NCBI GenBank assembly: GCA_018304425.1
Contig: JAGVWE010000004.1
Span: 187,189 to 251,188 of the forward strand
Source of the DNA: Candidatus Iainarchaeum sp.
Lineage (GTDB): Archaea > Iainarchaeota > Iainarchaeia > Iainarchaeales > UBA10219
Length of the DNA: 64,000 bases
Reading direction: 5' to 3'
Under the pieces are notes generated by a model. That model was given only the letters and a program-made list of their open reading frames with translations. It was not told where the DNA came from and did no database searches. Positions 40,904-47,787 of the stretch are shown here, piece after piece. How positions within the stretch are numbered: position 1 is the first letter of the stretch; the number at the start of each line of letters is the position of its first letter. The translations under genes and the position numbers were made by a program.

Positions 40904-40936
40904 TTATCGCCGGCTATGAAGTAAATTCCTTCTCAT
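40904..40936 (-). CDS. his leader ORF 1 (MRRNLLHSRR), putative His-sensing peptide
   Basis: This 10-codon ORF reads ATG AGA AGG AAT TTA CTT CAT AGC CGG CGA TAA. Codons 2-6 match the second trp leader motif except for one synonymous base, and His (CAT) stands where trp has TGG. A TATA box lies about 38 nt upstream. The CAT codon lies in an 8-bp stem with downstream sequence (40913-40920/40876-40883). A +1 slip at CAT enters a frame that stays open through tRNA-His and ends in ELVHHGLLHHWG at 40636. It is recognised only by comparison with trp. Confidence 0.55.
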   Translation of the reverse strand: MRRNLLHSRR

Positions 40937-40969
40937 AGGTTAATCGCTCACATATCTTCCGTCTGCGGA

Positions 40970-40979
40970 GTTTAAATAG
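40970..40979 (-). promoter_or_regulatory. TATA box for the his leader / tRNA-His transcript
   Basis: CTATTTAAAC read on the minus strand sits about 38 nt upstream of the MRRNLLHSRR ATG and immediately behind the 3' end of the membrane-protein gene 40981-41496. It is the only good TATA between that gene and tRNA-His. Confidence 0.5.
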
Positions 40980-40980
40980 G

Positions 40981-41496
40981 TTATGGTTTGCCTTCCGCAG
41001 CCGCTTGTTCCTGTCTTTCTTGCAGCAGCCGCTGGGCCGCCTGGATGCCGGCCATCAGTTTAACTGGTTCCCTGGCCGTCAACACGAGTTTCTTGAAGTG
41101 CCCGGACTTCTTGTGCACCAACATGGACTGCTTGTGCTGGGAAACGAAGTAAAGCGTGTCTAGGCTCATGCGGACGCCCCACCCGATGTAGAACGGGACG
41201 CGGTCCACGAGTTCCGCCGACGAAATGTCTTGCACCGGCACCCGGTACGAGTAAAACGGCAAACGGATCTCCAATGCCTGCTCGGTGGCCACGAACCGCA
41301 TCAAGTACAACCAATAAAAGGCCAGGACTACCAGGCCCAGCGCGGCCAGGCCCGGCGCCAGTGACTCGATTCCCACGGCCTGCTGGGAGAGATAGTACAA
41401 CAACGCGGCCAACGCCGCGACCAACGCCAACCAGAAGCCCTTGAACGCCCAACCCACCGGCGCCTGCTCCTCGTACAAGACCCGTTCAACGGCCAT
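40981..41496 (-). CDS. Membrane protein with PH-like cytoplasmic domain
   Basis: This 171-residue protein has two adjacent transmembrane helices (about 18-38 and 45-65, FWLALVAALAALLYYL and LAALGLVVLAFYWLYL). They are followed by a beta-rich domain (ATEQALEIRLPFYSYRVPVQDISSAEL) and a final amphipathic helix ending GIQAAQRLLQER. This resembles bacterial PH (YdbS-like) membrane proteins of unknown function. The TATA is attaaatac at about 41519-41527 on the minus strand. Confidence 0.6.
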   Translation of the reverse strand: MAVERVLYEEQAPVGWAFKGFWLALVAALAALLYYLSQQAVGIESLAPGLAALGLVVLAFYWLYLMRFVATEQALEIRLPFYSYRVPVQDISSAELVDRVPFYIGWGVRMSLDTLYFVSQHKQSMLVHKKSGHFKKLVLTAREPVKLMAGIQAAQRLLQERQEQAAAEGKP

Positions 41497-41540
41497 GCCC
41501 TATTCAAGTGCGAACCCGTATTTAATGGTTTTCGCGCAGC

Positions 41541-41727
41541 CTTTTTGGCTTCGCCAAAAAGCCTGGGGGAAAACGCTTCCTGCCTTGCAGGAGACAGGCG
41601 AACCAGCGAAGGCACGGCAGAAGCCGGAGAAAAAGGAAAGTGCACGGGGCAGGATCCGAACAGCCTTTTTACAAAAGGCTGGCGAAAACGTCCGAATGCA
41701 ACCCCTTCTCGCTTCGCTCGAAGGGGT
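41541..41727. repeat. Hairpin-rich spacer with a stray tRNA-Leu 3' fragment
   Basis: No gene is seen between 41528 and 41731. The spacer holds ctttttggc-ttc-gccaaaaag (41541-41561), cagcctttt-tac-aaaaggctg (41661-41681) and accccttc/gaaggggt (41701-41727). Positions 41641-41660 (tgcacggggcaggatccgaa) repeat the 3' end of tRNA-Leu (41732-41751) with one mismatch, 91 bp away and in the same orientation. Confidence 0.6.
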
Positions 41728-41731
41728 GGAA

Positions 41732-41815
41732 TGCACGGGGCAGGATTCGAACCTGCGAAGGCACTAAGCCACTGGCCCCTGAAGCCAGCACGTTTGGCCG
41801 CTTCGTTACCCGTGC
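41732..41815 (-). tRNA. tRNA-Leu (CAG)
   Basis: This 84-nt class II tRNA has a long variable arm (TGGCTTAGTGCCTTC). The acceptor is GCACGGG/CCCGTGC, the anticodon stem CTGGC/GCCAG with loop TTCAGGG, and the T-arm GCAGG-TTCGAAT-CCTGC. Its 3' 20 nt recur at 41641. Confidence 0.92.
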
Positions 41816-42056
41816 AGCTGACGAAGCGTCAGCTGGCACCGCATACGTCGTCCCATCTCGCTGCTGCTCGATGGGACATAAATATGCCGTGCTTTGCCTG
41901 CTTCAAACCTAAGAGGCTGGGAAAGGGTTTTTATGGCTTGCCATTGAAGAAAGGCAGTGGCATACGTGGTATGCCACCTTTTCCCAGGGCTTCGTTGTCC
42001 ACTTCGTGGACGACGCCACCAAAAGCGAAGCTTTTGATGGTTGTAAAAAGCCCTAG

Positions 42057-42130
42057 CGACCCCGTTGGGATTTGAACCCAAGCCTAGAGCTCCGGAGGCT
42101 CTTATGCAATCCAGACTACACTACGGGGCC
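42057..42130 (-). tRNA. tRNA-Arg (CCG)
   Basis: This 74-nt cloverleaf has acceptor GGCCCCG/CGGGGTC (one G-T pair), anticodon stem AGAGC/GCTCT with loop CTCCGGA, and T-arm TTGGG-TTCAAAT-CCCAA. Confidence 0.9.
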
Positions 42131-42151
42131 AACCCCTTTTGCCGGGGCAAG

Positions 42152-42225
42152 CGCACCCACAGGGATTTGAACCCTGGCCGGCAGCTCCGCAAGCTGCTAT
42201 GCTATCCTGGCTACACTATGGGTGC
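42152..42225 (-). tRNA. tRNA-Arg (GCG)
   Basis: This 74-nt cloverleaf has acceptor GCACCCA/TGGGTGC, anticodon stem GCAGC/GCTGC with loop TTGCGGA, and T-arm CAGGG-TTCAAAT-CCCTG. It lies 21 bp upstream of tRNA-Arg(CCG) on the same strand, probably co-transcribed. Confidence 0.92.
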
Positions 42226-42335
42226 AACGATACAGATTAACGGAGGGGGCTTTTTTAAAACCACTCCTAGGCGGAATATTTATGTCCCACCACAGGTGGG
42301 ACGACATAGGGCGTCCAGCCGCCACCTTCGTCCGG

Positions 42336-43412
42336 CTAAATCCAGCCCTGGCCCCCGCCTTTCCGTTCTTCCGGGGGAGCGGGCTCTTCGTCGTAGGCCG
42401 TTACCCGGTTGCTGTTCAGCAACAACTGGGTGTACGCGAACTTGAGGGCCTTGTCCAATAAGACCGTGTAAATGATGAGCAGCGGCTTGAAAACGAATTT
42501 TGTGAGCAAGTAGAACATGCTCGTGAAGACGAAGGCCACGACGAACCAAAAGTTTTTCTCGATGACTGCGAAGAGGGGCACCCGGGCTTTCAGGGTGGCG
42601 AACGCGCTCTGTTTTTCGGCTTCGCTGGGTTCCACGGGTTTCTTGGCTTTCAGCCTTTCAACGACTTCCTGTCGGTAGGCCTTGGAGCCGAGTTCGAGTT
42701 TCTTGGCCTGCACTTTTTTGGCGAACGCCGCAACCCTCGGGTCCAGGCTTTCCCCGAGTTTCTGGTATTCCTCGGTTTCCAGGAGGCCGTCCAAGAGCAT
42801 GCGCTGGTTGATGATGACAAGGCTCGCGTTTTCTTCCACCAATGCCCGGGTGCCGGCGCCGACCAGGGAGTTGGAGACCACAGCGGACTCGAAGTCGTTC
42901 AGGTAGGTGGCGGGGTTTCCGTTCACTGCCAGGGCAATGGAGGCGAACACGCCGAAGCTGATGAGCAGCGCCACGTAGCCGTATCCCGCGGTGATGGCTT
43001 TCACCAACGCGTTCCCCTTCACCGTGGACAAATACCAGTAAACGATTTCAATGAAGAGGAAGACGCTCAAGGCGTAGAACGTCAGCGGCCAGGCGAAGTC
43101 CACGAGGTTCTTGAACAGGAAGAGGGCGGCAAACCCTCCGAGCACCAGTCCCACGGCGGAGGCCAGGTGCATGTTCTCCTTTTCCTTGACCTCCGAAAAA
43201 GAGGCCACCAGGGCCAGTGTGAGGGGAAACAATAGGAGAAACGCGTAGAAGGGGAGCGACAGCACCTTGTCGAGGTTTTCTCCCAGCTTGCCGAGCATCA
43301 CGATTTCGGAGAGCTTCACGCCGGAAGCGTTGAGGGAAAACATCCACGCGAAAACCGTCAACGCAATCAAGGCAGCCAAGACAAGGGTTTCCGCGTCCAC
43401 CTTTAATGCCAT
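42336..43412 (-). CDS. Polytopic membrane protein of unknown function
   Basis: This 358-residue protein has about six transmembrane helices: five in the first 165 residues (LVLAALIALTVFAWMF, FYAFLLLFPLTLALVA and others) and one or two near 290-330 (FWFVVAFVFTSMFYLL). A charged soluble loop of about 120 residues (LLETEEYQKLGESLDP) lies between them. No family is recognised. Its stop precedes a GTCCCACC/GGTGGGAC hairpin (42285-42303) that may end the transcript. It starts 4 nt after map. Confidence 0.55.
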   Translation of the reverse strand: MALKVDAETLVLAALIALTVFAWMFSLNASGVKLSEIVMLGKLGENLDKVLSLPFYAFLLLFPLTLALVASFSEVKEKENMHLASAVGLVLGGFAALFLFKNLVDFAWPLTFYALSVFLFIEIVYWYLSTVKGNALVKAITAGYGYVALLISFGVFASIALAVNGNPATYLNDFESAVVSNSLVGAGTRALVEENASLVIINQRMLLDGLLETEEYQKLGESLDPRVAAFAKKVQAKKLELGSKAYRQEVVERLKAKKPVEPSEAEKQSAFATLKARVPLFAVIEKNFWFVVAFVFTSMFYLLTKFVFKPLLIIYTVLLDKALKFAYTQLLLNSNRVTAYDEEPAPPEERKGGGQGWI

Positions 43413-43416
43413 GGGC

Positions 43417-44319
43417 TTACACCAGCACTATTACGTCGTTGTCCTTTAATATCATGCAGGTTTCGGCCTGTGCCACCATGGCGCCCTTTTGCTCCAGCAA
43501 AACCGGGTAGGGCCGGATGCAGCCCTTGAGCAGGAGCTCCCGCAAGCCCATCCTCCGCTTGAAGTCCGGCAACTTCAACTCGTTGTGGGCATACCGTTCG
43601 CTCCAGGGCAGGGTCTTGTACTTGCCGGCAATGAATTCCATGATTTTCCGGGCTTCCGGGTTCCGGATGGGCCTCGGCTCCTGCAAGCCATAGATTTCGC
43701 AGGCGCTTCCCTCGTGGATGAGCCCGCGGCCATTGGTTGCAAAGGGTTCAATGGCAATCGCCATGCCTTCCACGAGTTTCCTGGACTGCTTCAAGCCCAC
43801 GTTGGGCATGCTGGGATTGGAGTGCGTGGTCCACTGCTCGAGGCCGTGCCCGCACAGGTTCTGCACGGGCTTGAAGCCATACCCCTTAATCGTGTCCTCG
43901 ATGGCTTGCCCGATTTTCCCGACCTCCGCGCCAACCCTTACCCCGGCAATGGCGTTCTCCAAGGCCCTTTCGCTGGCCTCCAAGAGCTTCCCCCATTCCC
44001 CGGAAAAGTCCAGGGAAAAAGCCGCGTCCGCGATGTAGCCCTGGACTTGCACGCCCAAGTCCACCTTGATCAAGTCCCCTTCCCCGACCACCCGTTCATC
44101 GTCCACGCAGGGACTGTAATGGGCGGCTTCATCGTTTACGGACAGGTTAGCCGGGAAGGCCGGCCCAGCTTCTTTGTCTATATCAGTGATTTCCTTCTCC
44201 AGGCATTCAGCGATATCAAGCAGTTTAGCGCCTGGCTTAACCATTTTTCTGGCCTTTTTCTGCAATTCATGCAGTATTTTGCCTGCCCTCACGTAGTTTT
44301 TCGCAATGGTTTCATCCAT
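43417..44319 (-). CDS. map: Methionine aminopeptidase, type II
   Basis: This 300-residue type II MetAP is of the archaeal/eukaryotic class, shown by the inserted helical subdomain. Metal ligands lie in KVDLGVQVQGYIADAAFSLDF (two Asp), CGHGLEQWTTH (His), IEPFATNG (Glu) and a final QAETCMIL (Glu). I chose ATG 44319 (MDETIAKNYVRAGKIL) over the track start six codons upstream. It removes initiator Met from nascent proteins. Confidence 0.94.
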   Translation of the reverse strand: MDETIAKNYVRAGKILHELQKKARKMVKPGAKLLDIAECLEKEITDIDKEAGPAFPANLSVNDEAAHYSPCVDDERVVGEGDLIKVDLGVQVQGYIADAAFSLDFSGEWGKLLEASERALENAIAGVRVGAEVGKIGQAIEDTIKGYGFKPVQNLCGHGLEQWTTHSNPSMPNVGLKQSRKLVEGMAIAIEPFATNGRGLIHEGSACEIYGLQEPRPIRNPEARKIMEFIAGKYKTLPWSERYAHNELKLPDFKRRMGLRELLLKGCIRPYPVLLEQKGAMVAQAETCMILKDNDVIVLV

Positions 44320-44516
44320 CCAACATCCCACCAACAAAGTTCCCCAAAAGCTTAAAACCCCATGCCTTCGCCTAATGGATGCGTTTAATCAGCCAAACGG
44401 CCGCCAACAACCCCCGGAAAGCAAGCCCGGGCACCGGCCGGCACGCTCAAAGTCGTTGGCGTTCCTTGGCCGGGGTTTCCCCCCAACCAGGTTATGTAGC
44501 GTGTTGTTTCGCCCGC

Positions 44517-46946
44517 TCACGTGAACGCCCCCAACGAGGACTGCTTGCCGCCATGCACCAAGTCCTGCTCACTGTACCCCAGTTCCCGCATGATTTTGAT
44601 GACCGCCGGCACGACCTGGTTGTTGATGTAATACTCCGCGTCATAGTCTCCTTCCCGCACGAACTCCGCGAGCTCGGCTTTCTCGGAAATGGTTTTCCCC
44701 GACTTCGTGATGATGAATTCAAGCACCGAGCCGACCCCGATGTCCTTGCCCCGCTTGATGGCCTTCTCCGCGGCCGCCACATGCGGCGCCACCTGCTCGT
44801 ACTTTCCCACCGTGCGCCGCAACATCGTGTACATGAAGAGCTCCTCCTTCGGCACCCTTCCCTGCTTCAACCGCTCGATGGTCTCACGCACGACCTTCAC
44901 GGCCTTGTCCGGCTTCCCCTCCTTCAACACGGCCTCGATGACGCGCTTCTGCGTTTCCTTCGCAATCTGCGCCCAGTCTCTCCTCACGTACTCGAAGCCC
45001 ACGATGGTCAGGTTGCCCTCGAAGTCCATCAACGCATACTTCTTCTTCGCGGCACCGCCCTCCTTCTTCGTCACGAAGATGCCGCGCCGGTAATAGCCCT
45101 CGAACTCCAACTCCATGACGCCCGGCAACGCCTCGTTCACTTTTTTTGCGAATTTCTTTACGTCGTCTTCGCTTTTTTCCCGCGGCAAAATCAAAAATGC
45201 GCTGTCCGAATCGGCATATAGCGGCGTAAAACCATCGTTTTCGGCGGCTTGCAGCACTTCGTGCACATAGTGCCGGCCCCACGCGGTAACCGCCGTAGCG
45301 CACTCCCGCGAATACCAGCGGAACCGCGCATAGCCCAGCACGCCATAAAAAGAGTTCAACAAAATCTTCAGCGCCCACTGCCTGGCATACAGCACCTTGT
45401 ACTCGGTGGTATCTTTAGCCACCGCTTTCATTTGCTTTTGGATTTCAATGCGCTTGTTCAGGATGTCCTCCAAGAGGCTCGAGAAAAAGCCCTGTCGCTT
45501 GTCGCAAAACCAGTCTCCCGTCGGCGCCTTGTGCTTGTCAAGCCCCTTGCAGCAGGCGCAGTTCAGGGTGTCAGGCGAAATGTGGTGCGAGACAATGATG
45601 CTTGGATACATGGAGCGGAAGTCCAGCACCGCGATGTTCTCGTGCAGGCCCGGCACCGGGCTCTTGACGTAGCCGCCCTCGAAGCTCTTCTCCGCCCGCG
45701 CCTCGACCTCTTCTTCCCGGGGCTTGTTGGGAATCAACAGGTTGTTCCGGTAACTCTTGTCAATCAAGAGGTACTCGACGAGGATGCCGGTGCTGCTGCG
45801 GCTCACGTCGAACGCGGTCTGCTTGGTGAGCTTCGCCATCTCCACGGTCAACGGCAGGTAATCCCGTGCAATCCTCAAAGTATACGCCGCGTCCGCCAGA
45901 TTGTAGTCCGCGACCCGCTCCAGGCCCTTGCCGGAGTCCCAGGCCTGGTTGATTTCCTCCGGCTTGACCTTCTCCTTTTCCTCGCCATACAAGGCCTTCG
46001 CCACGGCCTCCAAGTCGAACTTGACGAGGTCCAGGACGCCCAGCCGCGCCAGCAACCGCACGATTTGGAAGGCGTCGACGTGCTGCCTTCCCCGCACCTT
46101 GACGGCCTTGTCCATGCCCTTCTGCCGGACCACGGGCTCACTGCCATCCGCGTTGACGTCGAACTTCAATCCCAGCCGCTGGCACCGCTCCTTCAGGTAC
46201 GGGAAGTCAAACGAGTCCCCATTGTACGTGACCACGATGTCCGGGTCCTTTTCCTTTATCTTGTCCACTAGGGCCTGGACCATGCCGCGTTCGTCGTCGA
46301 ACACCGTGACGTAATCGCGCTTGACTTTCTTCCCGAAAGTGAACACGTGCTGCTCGTCCGCGTCCGCGTAGGAAATCATGACAATGGCATCCCGTTTGGG
46401 GTCGGAAAACCGTCCCGGTGACAGGGTTTCCAGGTCAAAGCAGCACACCCGGAGCCGTTTCACGGCCTCGTCGCGTTCCCGGTCGCAGGCCACGCGCAAC
46501 GCCCTGTTTTCGGCATCCGCTTCCACCACGGCATAGCCCATGGGCTCCAGGCCCTTGTCAATCACGTAGCGCTTGGCGAACGGGATGTCGTACTCGCGGG
46601 TTTCCTTGACGCCGGCTGCCTTCCGTATCTCGCCGCGCACGAACGTCAGGTCCGAGGTGTTCTTGAAGGAGACCTTCAACGCGTTCCCGGCATTGGCTTT
46701 CTCCACGGCCTCGGCCTTCAAGAGCCTGACTTTCCGGTTGGCGTCCTGCCACTCCATGCCCTCCAACTCTTTCTTCCGCTTGGCCGCGTCATCGCAGAGC
46801 ACGTAAAAGTAGGGCCGGAAGTCCGGGTCGGTAAAGCACTCAATGCCTTTCCCGGTGCGCAAGAAGAGGCGGATGCAGGCCAGCCCCTGCTCGTCCTGGG
46901 TGGAGTCGATGTCGAGCAACAGCCCGGAAACCTTTCTCACGGCCAT
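44517..46946 (-). CDS. polB: Family B DNA polymerase
   Basis: This archaeal replicative PolB has 809 residues. The 3'-5' exonuclease shows Exo I FDLETLSPG and Exo II YNGDSFDFPYL. Polymerase motifs are A DFRSMYPSIIVSHHISPDT, B KILLNSFYGVLGY and C YADSDSAFL, where YGDTDS is more usual. A GGYVKSPVPGLHENI region and the thumb follow. I chose ATG 46946 (MAVRKVSGLLLDID). No intein is present. The C-terminal QSSLGAF tail looks like a PIP-type PCNA-binding motif. Confidence 0.95.
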   Translation of the reverse strand: MAVRKVSGLLLDIDSTQDEQGLACIRLFLRTGKGIECFTDPDFRPYFYVLCDDAAKRKKELEGMEWQDANRKVRLLKAEAVEKANAGNALKVSFKNTSDLTFVRGEIRKAAGVKETREYDIPFAKRYVIDKGLEPMGYAVVEADAENRALRVACDRERDEAVKRLRVCCFDLETLSPGRFSDPKRDAIVMISYADADEQHVFTFGKKVKRDYVTVFDDERGMVQALVDKIKEKDPDIVVTYNGDSFDFPYLKERCQRLGLKFDVNADGSEPVVRQKGMDKAVKVRGRQHVDAFQIVRLLARLGVLDLVKFDLEAVAKALYGEEKEKVKPEEINQAWDSGKGLERVADYNLADAAYTLRIARDYLPLTVEMAKLTKQTAFDVSRSSTGILVEYLLIDKSYRNNLLIPNKPREEEVEARAEKSFEGGYVKSPVPGLHENIAVLDFRSMYPSIIVSHHISPDTLNCACCKGLDKHKAPTGDWFCDKRQGFFSSLLEDILNKRIEIQKQMKAVAKDTTEYKVLYARQWALKILLNSFYGVLGYARFRWYSRECATAVTAWGRHYVHEVLQAAENDGFTPLYADSDSAFLILPREKSEDDVKKFAKKVNEALPGVMELEFEGYYRRGIFVTKKEGGAAKKKYALMDFEGNLTIVGFEYVRRDWAQIAKETQKRVIEAVLKEGKPDKAVKVVRETIERLKQGRVPKEELFMYTMLRRTVGKYEQVAPHVAAAEKAIKRGKDIGVGSVLEFIITKSGKTISEKAELAEFVREGDYDAEYYINNQVVPAVIKIMRELGYSEQDLVHGGKQSSLGAFT

Positions 46947-46966
46947 ACCCAGCCATGAACCCAAAA

Positions 46967-47264
46967 AGGCTTTTAAGATAGCTTTTTAACCGCCTAGGCA
47001 CATTCAGTCTCTTACGGGCAAGACACGCAACGAGTTTCCATTGAACGCGGTTCCACCAGGCCAGTTCTCCAAACGCCGCAAGGCCGCCTTGAATCGCGCC
47101 ATGAAAAGTGGCAATGACTCTTGGCATGGAGAGCCGCGGCGTCCTCCGGTTGACTTGCCGGTATGCTTGCAATGCGGGCTTAGCCCTTTGGGAACACCCG
47201 TCTTTTCCGCTGCCAAACCCCGCAAACCTTTTAATTAACCTCGGCCCTAATGTAACCGGTTTCC
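46967..47264. other. Intergenic region upstream of polB and the coiled-coil gene
   Basis: This is about 300 bp between divergent genes. It contains TATA-like elements for polB (gcttttaagatagctttttaac, about 46969-46990) and for the plus-strand gene (cttttaattaacc, about 47228-47240). Between them no convincing protein-coding ORF is seen. Two short ORFs (47041-47238 plus, 47004-47225 minus) have no recognisable features. A stable RNA cannot be excluded, but I see no known signature. Confidence 0.4.
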
Positions 47265-47786
47265 ATGCCCACCCGCGAGCAACGACTGGCACAACGACAA
47301 GGCCCTTCCGGCTCCGCCCCCTCGCAGGGCGTCCCCCGCGGCCTCAACCCCCCGGTCTTTGACTCCGTTTCCCGGGACATCCGCGCCCTCAACTCCAGCA
47401 TCCTCATCATCACCCAGAAAATGAAGTTCCTGGTGCGCAACGAAAAAATCCTGGGCCGCAACGTGCTCGTGCTCAACAAGAAACTCAAGTCCCTCGAAGA
47501 CCACAGCGGGGCGGGAGCCAGCGTGGGCGGCGCTTCCACCCTCGAAATGCAGGGCATGGCCGACCGGTTCTCCACCGAGCTCTCGCGCCTCAACGAACGC
47601 CTCGCCTACCTCGAAAACGAGTTGCAGCGCGTCAAGGACACCTACGCCAAACTCGAACCGGTCCAGGAAATGAAGTACGTGGTCGACAGCATCAACCCCC
47701 TCGAGTTCGTCACTTACGCGGGCCTCGACAAGATCCTCGAAGAACGCCTCAACGCGCTCAAACAAAAAGCCGAAAAAAGGGTTTGA
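47265..47786 (+). CDS. Coiled-coil protein of unknown function
   Basis: This 173-residue protein has a low-complexity start and then long heptad-rich helices (NSSILIITQKMKFLVRNEKIL and ELSRLNERLAYLENELQRVK). It ends with EPVQEMKYVVDSINPLEFVTYAGLDKILEERL, faintly like archaellum accessory FlaD/E C-termini. It has no signal peptide. It converges on a degenerate HerA-like gene; their 3' ends are 1 nt apart. Function unknown. Confidence 0.55.
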   Translation: MPTREQRLAQRQGPSGSAPSQGVPRGLNPPVFDSVSRDIRALNSSILIITQKMKFLVRNEKILGRNVLVLNKKLKSLEDHSGAGASVGGASTLEMQGMADRFSTELSRLNERLAYLENELQRVKDTYAKLEPVQEMKYVVDSINPLEFVTYAGLDKILEERLNALKQKAEKRV

Positions 47787-47787
47787 C

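Noticed and set aside
47041-47238. 65-codon ORF upstream of the coiled-coil gene
   Set aside because: No ribosome-binding site, TTG start, no conserved features, and overlap with an equally weak ORF on the other strand.
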